This document shows, one piece after another, positions 24,691 through 35,879 of a stretch of DNA of 64,000 nucleotides. This DNA is from Culex pipiens pallens (lineage: Eukaryota; Arthropoda; Insecta; Diptera; Culicidae): assembly GCF_016801865.2 (NCBI RefSeq), contig NC_068939.1, positions 152,772,507 through 152,836,506 of the forward strand, in the 5' to 3' direction. The position numbers were made by a program, and so were the translations under genes. The notes beneath the pieces were generated by a model. It was given only the letters and a program-made list of their open reading frames with translations, made no database searches and was not told the DNA's origin. The first letter of the stretch is position 1. Each line of letters begins with the position of its first letter.

Positions 24691-25590
24691 AACTTAATTT
24701 TTTAAAGCACTAATCCGACCACCCCAGCATCTTTGACGCATACAATCTCCTCTCTTCGGTTCAGATTACCAACCCCATCCCATCACACACGGTTGTCGAA
24801 TCCTCCTCGCAGAAACAATCTGGCTGGGGCGCGCTACGAAAAGAGAAAAAACAAACCAAACAAACCCCTTTCTCCTTCGGCCTGAATCGAACAAAAAATA
24901 CAAGCATTTTATTTATATTTATTGCCACCTCCTCAGCACTCAATGGCACTTTCCATCACACTACCACATCTGCAGCGCTAGTGTGTATCGACTCACCTTT
25001 CTACGCGTGTGCTCATTCTAGTTTTCCCCTCACCCTCACCGTGGAAAAAGCTATTAAATTGATTTTCATTTTATTTGTTCGGTTTTCCTTTTTGCTTCAC
25101 CCCCAACTTGAGTGTAAATGGAATTCACAGCTTCTTTATAGCGGAGTCCATCAGTCATCGTGGGAAGCTTTTCTTAACCCACCCCCTCCCCCTCTTCAGG
25201 GGGCTGGTGGAAATTGAATGGAAAACGTCGATCCTCGCTCGGTGGGTGGGCGGATACTGCGGGGAGGTCGCAAATGGAATGAAAGTTCTTCGATTGAGAT
25301 AAAAGTGAGATTTATTTGTGCGGCGCTCGGAGTGGGGGTGTGTGCGTCGATCGTAATGATGGCGTACACGTCAACAAAATCGTCGACTCATTTAGCTTTT
25401 TATTGCGGAAAAGCCGGGGGGAATTTGCAGAGTGGAGGAACATTGAAATAAGTCAGTCACTGGAATGTTGATTGAAGATGCGATACTATTGCATTTAAGT
25501 AATGAGTGCAATGGAACATCAATCGGAGTGCAACTCAATTAAAGTTCACTGGGAATTTCGGAGAGTTATTGAAAATTAATAATTATGTTG
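24691..25590. other. Low-repeat host block
   Basis: Balanced composition with C-rich and G-rich segments (for example CACCCCCTCCCCCTC near 25178) and no transposon ends. Frames of 60-78 codons overlap in several registers and none is convincing. Possibly regulatory DNA. Confidence 0.3.
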
Positions 25591-25599
25591 TCTGTTCTG

Positions 25600-25955
25600 T
25601 GAGCCAAGGATTCGATCCCAGACGGTCCCAGTGGCACATTTCGAGACGAGACTTGTCTGATCACGCCTTCCGTCGGACGGGGAAGTAAGTGTTGGCCCCG
25701 GACTAACCTAAAAAGGTTAGGTTGTTAGCTCAGTCCAGGAGCAGGAGTCGTCTCCCTGTCTCGGTGGAGTCGATGGTAGGCAGTTGGAATAACAATCCAA
25801 AGGTCGTCAGTTCGAACCCCGGGTGGATGGAAGCTCATGAATAAAAAGAGGTTTGCAATTGCCTCAACAATCAAGCCTTCGGACACTTAGTTTCGAGTAG
25901 GAATCTCGTAATCGAGAACGCCAAGGCAATGCTGTAGAGCGAATAATTTGATCTG
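25600..25955 (+). mobile_element. Twin-like dimeric tRNA-derived SINE, copy 1
   Basis: Two tRNA-like modules lie in tandem. The first keeps a box B (GATTCGATCCCAG, about 25608). The second has a box A-like segment TGGTAGGCAGTTGG (25774) and a box B GTCAGTTCGAACCC (25806). The body continues to GCTGTAGAGCGAATAATTT. Compared with the copy at 33842, an extra stretch of about 80 bp lies between the modules, including the palindrome CTAACCTAAAAAGGTTAG. The 5' end looks truncated or decayed. I recognise the arrangement as Twin of Culex pipiens. Confidence 0.8.
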
Positions 25956-26950
25956 ATTTTGAAGTTTGAACACGTTTAAAAAAAAAATGAGTTAATTCGA
26001 TGGTAAAAACTATTTTACTAATGTTGAAAATAGTTGAACAAAATTCAAATTGAGTTGAGCCATTTAAATTTGTCTGATAGATGTTTCAAACGTTTGAAAT
26101 ATTATATGTCTATCGCAGGACTGCGACACCGATTTTAGAAATGACAGCCCAACGTCAACGTAATGAAATTCTTTTTAAACCGAATCTTTAGTTAACCACA
26201 AACTAAAAATGATACAAAAATAAATAATCTATAACTGTTTGCAATTGATCACACTTATTTTACCATAAAAATTGTGAATTTTTATTGGAACAAACTTACT
26301 TTGAAGGGTAGTTTTGAAAAAGAAAAAGAGTGACATGAATTACTACACCCTCCACATCAATATTTTGAAAATTAGGTTGGAAATTTGAAACTTATTTGTT
26401 TTGTGTGTTTCAAAAGGCATAAATTAAATATATATAATAAAGTAAACAAATTATGAAAAATATTTCAAGCATTTTTTTTAAGATAAAAACCAACCTAATC
26501 CACCGGTGTGGTTAATGCCCTCCTCACTCTTTACCAACAATGGGTAATAATATGGGTTTGGCACAAAGCTTGGTGAACAAGGAGTGGTCAGATGTCGATG
26601 TATGACACTTGTTGGAGATTTATTGTTTCAATTAGCGAATGAACCCATTTGGTGGTGTGAGTTGGTAGCATTATTCTCTCGGTTTTGGCGCTGAGCCCTC
26701 AATAAATTTTGAGGGAACGATTCTCTCGACTCGGAATTTTGGGTGTAGACTTTAACAAAACTTTTAAATTGTCTCATAAAGTGATTCGTTTTCAAAGATT
26801 GCTTAGTTTTTTTGTTCAATTCAATTTAATTATTTTTAATAACAGAAAAAAGCAAACATTCTTATAAATGTAACATGCAGTACATACAGTCGACTTTTGA
26901 GGAAACAATCAGGATAGAAAAAATATTGAAGTTAATTTATCATATTAAGA
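25956..26950. other. AT-rich stretch, nothing recognised
   Basis: No gene or transposon terminus is supported. A short palindrome, CCCTCAATAAATTTTGAGGG, lies near 26696. Confidence 0.3.
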
Positions 26951-27768
26951 AAGGCCGTTGCAAAATTTTTTAAATTTTTTGTCGTCCCCCTCCCCCTCCA
27001 CCCTTCAAAATTGGTCTAAAATATCATGAGGCAAAAAAAAAATCAAAAAAACTTCAAAATTACCATGAAAATAGAAGTCTAATCAACTGAAAACAATCTA
27101 AAATGCATTTTTCTGTATTGATAATCTTATTCAGCATGTTTGGGCATGTTTAAAAATGTTTTGAATTTTTATGAAACTCCAATGTACAGCACCGCAAAAA
27201 CTTTATTTTTCGCAAAAAATTAAATTTTCATCAATGCTGTGATATTTTGGAAACAAATTATGGCAAAACAACTGGGCAGGTGTGTAATGCATTTATTTTT
27301 TTTTTTTTCAATTCAATTCGGTTTATTTGTGAATAATCAAGTTACAATGAGTTCATTTAGGTTCATAAAAGGGGTTTGAAGTTCCTTTCAGCTTACATCG
27401 TAGTTCAATCGAAGGCTTTATTACTTATAACTTTTGGATAGACAAGTGTAAGAAAAAGTTTTCATAAAACTTAAAGAAAGTGCTATAATCCATTTTAAAA
27501 CACTTTTTTCATTAAAATGTTGAAACCATGACTCGTAATCTCAATTGTTACATTTTTTTTTCATTTTTTTATGTTTTCAAATTAGTTAAAACATGCTAAA
27601 TATGATCATAAACGCGGGAAATTGCATTTTAACTGGTTTTCAGTTGGTTAAACTTTAATTTTCATTAAAATTTTGAAGTTTTTCGAATCTTTTTTTTTGC
27701 CCACTGATTTTGCAGGCCAGCTTTGAAGGGGGGCGACATAAACTTTGAAAAATACATGAAACGGCCTT
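26951..27768. mobile_element. GGCCGTT foldback, complete copy
   Basis: The ends AAGGCCGTTGCAAAATTTTT (26951) and, inverted, AAGGCCGTTTCATG (27755-27768) face each other. Behind each tip is a C-rich or G-rich tract (26986-27003 and 27727-27735), then a diverged inverted arm of roughly 300 bp. A separate AT-rich insertion with GTTTATTTGTGAATAATC lies near 27310-27470. No target duplication is obvious. It is non-coding. Confidence 0.65.
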
Positions 27769-28276
27769 AATGGTGATTAAATAGAAAATGGAAATCTTAA
27801 AGTTGATACAAAAATTAAATATTAGATTTAAACAAAAAATAAATTTAAACAATTCTTAAAAGTCTTCAAACTATCGAACAAAATTGATTATAAAATAATC
27901 ATTTAGGCTGGTCATGACTATAACCTAGTTTTGCATTATAATTCAATTTTATGTGAGATTTCTGTAAACTTCTGTGTTTTAAAATTATAATTCGCGGAGA
28001 CCATAATTCCAAAACCTAAAATATTGAACATGAAAAATTACTAAGCCAAATAATTTTAATTTGTGATTAGTTTGAGAGAGCGTAATTCAATATTGACAAT
28101 TAAAGTTGAAATAAAAAAATATGTAACAAAAATTATGTTTTTTGTGAAAAATAGCTTTTCTAGATTAAGTCATGAATAAAATTTGAAAATCTGATTTCTC
28201 GTGTTGTTTCCTTGTTTTTATTGTTTTTATGTTGTTACATTGTTTTCGGCTAAATAAATGATAAAGGTTGAAATAA
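27769..28276. other. AT-rich spacer
   Basis: No feature supported. Confidence 0.3.
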
Positions 28277-29076
28277 TACAGTCATGCCTCGTTTTAGCAC
28301 CGCATTTGGGGGATGCAAAACCGAGGCGTGCATAACTAAAGCATAGAGCTTATGGGATTTTGGCTATATGGGAAACTTTGGCAACAATCGAATGAAAAAT
28401 CATGCAAACATAAAAAAAATATAGTGAATCGGGATGATGGCAGCTATTTATTGTAATTATACAGCAATTCCCCACGAAAACAGCTTGAAAAAAAAAAAAC
28501 AAAAATACTCAGATCGGGCTCAACATTTTTCTGAGGGTTCCCTGGCCGAAATAATTAGACCCGTATTTTTTTATTTGGCCGTTAGGGTGGTCTAAAAAAT
28601 GTTAGGGTAGTCTAAAAAATGGCAATTTTCGTCGATTTTCGCAAAAACCACTTTTTTTGAAAAATCATAACTCCTCGCCATTTTAACCGATTTCAATCGT
28701 CTTATACGCAAATAAAAGATGATAAGTTGGCCTTTCAAATAAAAATAGTAATAAGTTTCAAAAAACTAGCCTAACATATGAAAAGGGCGTATGAAACTTT
28801 GAAATGCCGTTTTGACGGTGTCTGGACCAAAGAGCCTATGTCTGGAAATATTTTTATCGGATTCCCCGGACATTTTCACATATTGTGTTAAAAAATGGGA
28901 GAAGTTCATTAATAGGATTCCGAGATATGATTTTTTGAAAATGACGAAATCGGCAAAAAATTAACTTTTTCACTAAAACTGCGATAACATTAAAATTCCA
29001 GCGATAACCTATAAATGTTTGGGTACCAAAATTTTTGTAATTAAAAGACGAAACTTTTGGTACCCAGACATGTATA

Positions 29077-30023
29077 GGGGAAAGTGGGGCAAGTGTAACA
29101 AGCTAAGGAAATGCTCGTTATAACCCATTAAATAGTTAAAAAATCTGTCGGATTTTATTATAATCATCTTTTTCTAGGTCTTGACTAAGACTTTGTAAGA
29201 AACAGTTTTTAAAAAATCCAGTTTTTTAATGTAAAAAATTGATTTTAAAATTTTTGATTTTCCGTACGTTCTACTCAACTAGTGGGGCAAGACGAACAAC
29301 CCGTTGGGGCAAGAGGAACAATGCATGAAAAAACATGTTAATTTGCTAACAATTGAACTGTAATCACTTAGATACATCAGATTAGAATGTATTTGAAAGG
29401 TTTCTTCCATTTTTAGATTAAATAATAATATTTTACTAAGAATTTTATCGTTTTTACGAAAAAAATATTACTTAGATGATAAATAGTAAATTTTCATAAT
29501 ATCACTTTATTTTGTATGGACATTTTTTTTAACAATTGTTTATCAATTTTTAAGTACTATCAAGTATTTATTTCCCAATAAAATATGTTGTTGCAGCAAT
29601 TCGCATTTTTTTCCATACTAAAAATCCATATGGTACACTTGCCCCACCTGAACAAGATTTTTTAAAAGCTCTCAACAAAAATAACCGAAATTAAATCATA
29701 CTTCGTAATAGGTGCATGTCATTGGTAGGGACACTACTAATCTAGGAAAAATAGCATTTTGATAAAATGAGCTTTAAAACGAACCCTAAGCCTTATTTTG
29801 CACTTTCCAAATATTATAAGAAAACAAAGGTTTTGAAAAAACTTCACTAAATCTTATGCCCCGTGGCGTTTACGTCGTTTTGGCGGTTATGTGGTAGTAG
29901 AATCAGCTAATTGCATTGCTAGCAACAATTCCTCATACTGGAAATAATCAAAATCGTAAAAATTACTGCCGTACGAGCAATTGTTCTTCTTGCCCCATAT
30001 GGTCGTCTTGCCCCACCTTCCCC
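29077..30023. mobile_element. GGGGAAAGTGGGGCAAG element, copy 1
   Basis: This 947-bp element has ends GGGGAAAGTGGGGCAAG and, inverted, GGGGAAGGTGGGGCAAG, flanked by TA (29075-29076 and 30024-30025). Removing it with one TA restores CATGTATAGGTCATCG, which is the mirror of CGATAACCTATAAATG in the other arm of the host foldback. That is direct evidence of insertion with TA duplication, as for Tc1/mariner-type MITEs. It has no transposase. Copy 2 is at 55990. Confidence 0.85.
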
Positions 30024-30252
30024 TAGGTCATCGCTGAAATTTTTAAATTATCGCAGTTTTAGTGAGAAAAGTTGATTTTTTGCCGATTTCATCATTTTCC
30101 GGATTTAGCGCGCGGCGCGTCGAAAAACACGGATTTTATTTTCAACAAAAATCATATCTTGGAATCCTGTTAATAAACTCCTCCCATTTTTAAGACGATA
30201 TGTAAAAATGTCCGGGGAATCCGATAATAATATTTCCAGACATAGGAATACG

Positions 30253-30464
30253 AAACTATTGGCACTACGCCCCCCGGGGCATGGCCTTCCTCTAACGTGG
30301 GATTTCTGCTCCAGCGCCTCTGACAAGACAGGAGAAACCGGGACCGACGTTTTACTTCACCATCCGATAGAAGCTCAGTGGATAAGGCGGGAATCGAACC
30401 CGCGTCTCATAGCATCATCGGGATCGGCAGCCGAAGCCGCTACCCCTGCGCCACGAGACCCACG
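30253..30464 (-). mobile_element. tRNA-derived SINE, minus strand
   Basis: On the minus strand the 5' part reads GGTCTCGTGGCGCAGGGG, containing a box A-like segment, then GCGGGTTCGATTCCCGC, a clear box B. The body ends in GTGCCAATAGTTT. A perfect 15-bp duplication, AGACATAGGAATACG, flanks it (30238-30252 and 30465-30479). It sits in the right arm of the foldback, whose left arm lacks it. It resembles tRNA-type SINEs of mosquitoes; I do not assign a family name. Confidence 0.85.
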
Positions 30465-31330
30465 AGACATAGGAATACGGGTTTAATTATTTCGGCCAGG
30501 GAACCCTCAGAAAAATTTTCAACTCGATCTGAGCATTTTTGTTTTTTTCCATGCTGTTTTCGTGGGGAATTGCTGTATGATAACATGAAAATGTTCACAA
30601 AAATACGTATTTTTCCTGTATTTTGAAACTCAAAAAAACCTAAAAATATTTGTTATTGTAATATGGGTATTAAATGTTTGTATATTTGTCATACATTTTG
30701 AATTTCATTTTTTTTTTAAATACTGAAAATAATAGTTTTTTTAAACAACACTCAAAATTTCAGTTTTTTGTCACAATGTTGGTATCAAATCATTGGGATT
30801 TTTTCATACATTTCAAATGTAATAACATATTTTATTAAAAATACTCAACATTTTCACAAAACTACGTATTTTCGAAAAAATACTTCAAATTTCAGTTTTT
30901 TACAATTTGGGTATCAGATGATCGCAATTTTTTCATAGATTTCGAATGTCATAACAACCTTTTTAAAAATTCTCATTTTTTTTGTTTTTTTTTTTAAATA
31001 CGTAGTTTTGTGAAAATGTTGAGTATTTTCAAAAAAAAAAATGAGGTGAAAAGTCATCGATTGTGATTGGACACTCAATAATATTTTAACTGAATGAATA
31101 TACATGGAAAAGGAAACTGAATAAATATAAATTTAAAAAAAGTATTTTCAAAATAAGAGAGATATTCAAAAAGCGTCCCGTAGTTTTTGGAGGTCCTCAC
31201 ATGAAATATGTGAAAAAAAATAATTTTAAGTTTTTTTTAAATGCGTAGTTTTGTGAAAAATTTGTATATTTTCAAAAATGTGTGTTATAATTTTCACAGT
31301 GTACTAAAACAAATCCCGATCATTTGATAC

Positions 31331-31869
31331 TCACAGTAGAATGTAACAAAATCACACTTTTTCACGGGCATTTCAGGGGATGATCCCCAAGGTGTACTGA
31401 GTCAGAATCCCAAATATGAGCCCGATTGGTTGCAACAGGATCTGGCGCTCCAGCTTCACAGTTTAAATGGGATTTAACCCGTAAAATCGGTGCGTTTTGG
31501 TTTTTGTCTTTTTTGAGTCCTTCAATGATTTTTGGATTTTTCAAAAACCTCATGAGCTTATAGTTCGTGTTCCAGGGTACAACTTTGCCGAAGACTGCAA
31601 AGAGATTTGATTGCTCTGAAAAATTGTATAGAATTTACAAGTGGCAGTGGCCAGTAATAGTTTTTGGTTTTCGAAGGATTGTGGAAAGTTAATTTTTTAG
31701 TAAAATCATGTTAATATAATAAATGTTTAAAAAAAAGTTTGAAATAAATTGAAATGCATTCAGAAAACTCACATTTTTAATCTTTAACTTAAATCAACAA
31801 TTTTAACAACACCATATACATGAGTAAACCAATCAAGTTATGTCGAACAAACAAATTGAGTATTGCTCT
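31331..31869. other. Repeat remnant and AT-rich spacer
   Basis: The stretch around 31550-31620 (CTCATGAGCTTATAGTTCG, AACTTTGCCGAAGAC) resembles, inverted, 16190-16290, so a repeat remnant is likely. No gene is seen. Confidence 0.35.
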
Positions 31870-33409
31870 ACAACCTAACAACACCAATTCACTTTCATTA
31901 AATCCCTTCGGGGAAAAAAATCAAAACCCTCCCACTTTAAGCCACCATCAGTATACCGATATTTGAATTTCAAATCCCACCAACAGTTTGATACAGTTGT
32001 TGGAGTGTGATTCCCCCCTTCAACGAAAAAAAAAAAAAACCAAAAAATACCCACAAACCCACCCACGCACGCTGTACCCAAATTGAAATTACTCTCAATC
32101 TCATCAGGAAAATCCACATCATTTACATTTTTTATCCGCTCGTTTCGTTTCAGCTTTTTCCTTTTTTTTTCGAAGACCAACCGCAGCAATTGGCCACAAC
32201 CCTCCACCCCACCACCACGATTTCGGGGTGGGCTCGGAAAACAAACAAAACTCCGAAGGTCGAGCCGAACCGGACCAAAGTCCGAAAACAGTCAAGTTGT
32301 TCTTCCGCTTCACTTTTTTATCTTCTCTTTTGCTCGATGAAGTGAAATTTCGTTGTGCTAGGAACAGCACGAGAGCGGAAAATAACAACAGGAAAAGAAA
32401 GAAAAAAGTCTTGGAAGATAAATGATGCTCGAAAGATAAACGACAGCACAGCTCCGGAACAACTGGACAAGTTTGATCTGGAAGAAGTGAAAAAATTTAG
32501 GAGGAAAAAAACGTCACAGAATGAGAGAATAAGCAAAGTTTGTGTTTGGTGAAGCTTCTTCCTTCTTTTTTTTTTGGGTTGTCTGAAAAACCTTCTCGAG
32601 TGGAAGAAAAAGAAAAGAACATTTTCCCCCTCTCTGGGAAAGGCGAACCTGTCATCACACGTGGGACGTGTCACCCACGTGGCCTTTATTAACATTTGTG
32701 CGGACCGGTATTCATCACAACACGACACACACACTTGTAAAGAGCCGCACGTGATTGGAGTATTGAGCGAAAGTTTTCCTCCACACGCGGACAAACTTTG
32801 GCGTCCTTTCCCAATCAAGCAAGGTTGTGGGCCAAGAAAAGAAAATTTCCCCGGAAAAGCTCGCCCGCGACTAACGAGAGGCGAAATTTTCCACCACAGA
32901 AAGTCGTCATCATTGGAGCTCTCCTCGAGCTTCAAACGCACACGCAAATTCGGTTGTGCGTGAGTGTGACTGTGTGTTTAGGAAAATCGGAAAATTTTCC
33001 CACGAAACCAGCCGCCCCCACCCCACCTCGGTGGAAATTCCCAGCGATGCGCGAAACAACAATGTTTGAAGATTAAACAGTGTGGCCCCAAAAAAAAAGT
33101 GACAGTGAGTTGAAAATAAAAAAGTCGGAAAAGTTTTCAGCAAAAAAAAAGAGAAGTGGAAAATCAATTGAATGCGTGTTGAAAGTTATCTTTCAGTGGA
33201 AAAAAGCGAAAAGTAAACAGGCAGCTTTCGGTGAAGTGTGTTTGTGTTTCTCTGTGTTTGTGTGTGTGATGTGGTTTTTTGGCTCCAGAGTAAATGTGAG
33301 GGAAAAGTAAGCGGAAGAAAAAGAGAAGTGGGAAACGGAAAAAAAAAGTTTTTGTTTTTGTTTCATCTTGGTGCGGCTGCTGTTGGCTGTCACACGCTGG
33401 CCTGTCAGC
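31870..33409 (+). promoter_or_regulatory. Probable promoter and 5' UTR region of the host gene
   Basis: The sequence is non-repetitive, and purine-rich (GAAAAAGAAAAG-type) from about 32400 onward. Three CACGTG E-boxes lie at 32658-32663, 32676-32681 and 32748-32753. Short upstream frames precede the main start codon: 33047-33076 (MRETTMFED), 33172-33216 and 33269-33310. No start site can be fixed and an additional 5' UTR intron is possible. The assignment rests on the signal-peptide exon immediately downstream. Confidence 0.5.
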
Positions 33410-33521
33410 ATGACGGCCACCACAACACAACGGCGAAGAACTGCCGACGGGATGCCAACACTGTCGAAGGCTACCAGCAGTTGGTGGACCCTCGTGGGGG
33501 TGCTGCTCGTGATAAATGCAG
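33410..33521 (+). CDS. First coding exon: signal peptide of a secreted or membrane protein
   Basis: ATG at 33410 in the context GTCAGCATGACG opens a 37-codon frame plus one base, followed by a consensus donor G|GTAAGAAA. The peptide begins MTATTTQRRR, is basic and polar for about 24 residues, then has the hydrophobic stretch WWTLVGVLLVINA: a typical signal peptide or signal anchor. The intron is phase 1 and falls directly after the signal sequence, a common layout in secreted and immunoglobulin-type receptors (an inference from class only). The next exon is not identifiable in this window, so the product cannot be named. The in-frame CTG/TTG codons upstream are not credible starts. The main doubt is that one short exon is judged without homology. 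Confidence 0.6.
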
Positions 33522-33841
33522 GTAAGAAACACGTTGAAAAGTTTTACAATGGGACAAATTTGACGAAATATTAATACTTGTTAGGCTCAACTTTAATTTG
33601 CTTGAATTGTTTGATCACTTGATTACAATAGATTTTAAACTTACTTTTTTGTAATTCAGAGAAGATTCTTTTATATTTTTTATCCACCGTATTGAGCATA
33701 ACCATAAACATAAGTTTTATTTTTTTTTAATTTACCAGGAGTTCGCCGTAAAACTTGTAATCAAAAATTTAGATCTTATCTTCATATCAGCTTTTTATTA
33801 GCTTTTTTAACTTTTCTGAAAAATATTAAAATAAGAAGAAG
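33522..33841 (+). other. Start of intron 1
   Basis: AT-rich sequence directly after the splice donor. No feature is seen. The intron probably continues through much or all of the remaining window. Confidence 0.4.
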
Positions 33842-34148
33842 TGGTTGCAAGCAAGCGTGGTTGCCTCTCACCCAGTCGGCCTGAGTTCGATCCCAGACGG
33901 TCCCGGTGTCATTTTTCGAGACGATTCCAGGTGTAGGAGTCGTCTCCCTGGGTCCTGTCTCGGTGGAGTCGCTGGTAGGCAGTTGGACTCACAATCCAAA
34001 GGTCGTCAGTTCGAATCCCGGGGTGGATGGAAGCCAAGGTGTAAAAAGAGGTTTGCAATTGCCTCAACAATCAAGCCTTCGGACACCTAGTTTCGAGTAG
34101 GAATCTCGCAATCGATAACGCCAAGGCAATGCTGTAGAGCGAATAATT
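33842..34148 (+). mobile_element. Twin-like dimeric tRNA-derived SINE, copy 2
   Basis: Two tRNA-related modules are present. The first runs from GTGGTTGCAAGC to box B GAGTTCGATCCCAG (33885). After a spacer comes a second with TGGTAGGCAGTTGG (33973) and GTCAGTTCGAATCCC (34005). The shared 3' body runs to GCTGTAGAGCGAATAATT. This matches copy 1 at 25600 but lacks its 80-bp spacer insert. It lies in the presumed first intron. No clean target duplication was found. Confidence 0.85.
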
Positions 34149-35879
34149 AAGATTTAGACAGTTAAAATGGTTAAATGGTGTAAAATTAGAAAGATAAAAT
34201 TTGTAGATTATCTCCAATTAAACTGAAAAATTTGCACTGTCAAAAAATTGGTAAATTTTCAAATTTTTAAACAGGTGCCCTCAGCTAGCTCAACCTCGCA
34301 GGCCATTTTAACAATTTGCTCCGGATTCGCAGGCCGCATGTGAAAATATAATTCAAAATTTTCAAAAATTGTAGAATTTGAGCAGTTGGAAATTTCAAAT
34401 TTGACTTTTTTATTTAATTGCTTAATGTAATAAATTGTTTTTTAATTCAAAAATGTATCACATGATTAAATTCCATCATGCATTGAAAATGTCTGGAGTT
34501 TTTTTTTTTTTAAAAGGTCCTATAAACAAAATTTTTTTTTTCTTTTTGGGTGTTTTTAGAACCACCTTGAGTCAGGGGCAGTTATGGAATAATCATCATC
34601 AAAAGTAAATCTTTGGATGTTCATCAAGAGAAAAAATCCGAAGGGAGCATGGCTCTCCTCTCTCGCGTACGAAAGATCGGTAAAAAGAATCTAAACAATC
34701 ATCATCTTGATTATTCGGCGGAACATCTTTTTCACAACTACACTTGCAAGTGTAACGTCACACGTCGAAAAATGAATTGGGTATTCATAACACCTTTAAA
34801 AAAAAAACTCCAGATGAATTCTAAATTCCTCACAATTCCCTTCTTATAAAACATACTGTGCGAAAAATAGATCATAGTTCATATAGTTTAGTAAACATAT
34901 TTGGATTGAAGTTTTAAAATAGCTTGAAACATTTTGCTACTTTTTACTATATTTTCTTTTTAAATAAATTTTGATACTGACATTTTCAAATTTTGAACTT
35001 TCAGTGTGCATAAAATTGCTTTGTTGCTAAAATCAAGATTTTTTGTTTTTTTTTTAATAAGTGTTTTTTTTTCGTTGAACATGTTTGAAAGATTTTTTTT
35101 TATCATGGAAGGGCTAATAAAAAAACTTTTTTCAGTATATGAATATTCCAGTTATATTTAACTAAACAAGCAGTGATGATAAAAACCATTGCTTCTTAAA
35201 AATTATTGATTATTAATTATTAATACTGTGCGTTATATTTGTGTATAATTAGAGAAATTAGATAAGTGTTCAGAAGTTTTTTGAAGCGATAACTAAACGC
35301 ATTTTTGATCGATAAGTTCTACGTTTTGTAAACATTTAATTTTTCTTTTCATATTTTTTATTTTAGGATAAAATAATTAAATGAACAATAATGAAATTTT
35401 TGTATAAAAGCATTTTATTTAAAAAAACGAATTTTCATTAGTCATACGGAGATTAAAACACTGTAAATATCACAAAAAAAGTTCACCATCTGATTTAAGG
35501 ACCACTCCAGAGAACGAAACAAAATTTCCTATCATCCACATCTGAATTTATGTTACTTTTTGATTGAAAATTTTAAGTACGATGGAATTCTTTTGGAACA
35601 ATACACCTAATTTTAAACTCTGAAAATTCAATAAAAAATTTTCCAACCCTTTTAGCTTTGTACTAAAAAAAACTGAAAATAACACAGGTAGTTGCATCTC
35701 TAAGTGGCAAAAATATTTTTCGAATGGAAATTTGGCATGAATTTCAAATAAAAAAAAACTTGATTTCGTCCGTTTCCGAGATAAATTCATTATGGTGTTA
35801 AGATTATAAATAAATATATCGCAATAGATAAAAGTCATGGTCGCAGTGGTCTCAAACAAAAAAAAAAAAAGATTTTGCT
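34149..35879. other. AT-rich intronic or intergenic stretch
   Basis: Long A/T runs. Frames up to 103 codons are low-complexity and unconvincing. No termini or RNA genes supported. Confidence 0.35.

Larger units (their letters stand above)
28462..30575. mobile_element. CAGCAATTCCCC foldback with long arms
   Basis: The ends are CAGCAATTCCCCACG and, inverted, CGTGGGGAATTGCTG, with TA on both sides (28460-28461 and 30576-30577). The arms (about 28462-29075 and 30024-30575) are inverted over 500 bp, for example GAGGGTTCCCTGGCCGAAAT at 28543 against its complement at 30492. The centre is a hairpin around TTGGGTACCAAAA. Two later insertions lie in the right half: a GGGGAAAG element and a SINE. Confidence 0.8.
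28279..31330. mobile_element. Pogo-like MITE, copy 2, host of a nest
   Basis: It starts CAGTCATGCCTCGTTTTAGC after TA (28277-28278) and follows copy 1 (5572) through GCAGCTATTTATTGTAATTATA. There a foldback (28462-30575) interrupts it. After the foldback the MITE resumes with TGATAACATGAAAATG and the ACGTATTTTC modules. The expected right tip is not found; similarity fades near 31330. Confidence 0.65.

Noticed and set aside
30380..30464. tRNA gene
   Set aside because: The tRNA-like sequence is the head of a SINE with a 15-bp target duplication and a non-tRNA tail.
32318..32947. 209-codon minus-strand frame in the probable 5' UTR region
   Set aside because: Phenylalanine-rich antisense of a purine-rich leader; a compositional artefact.
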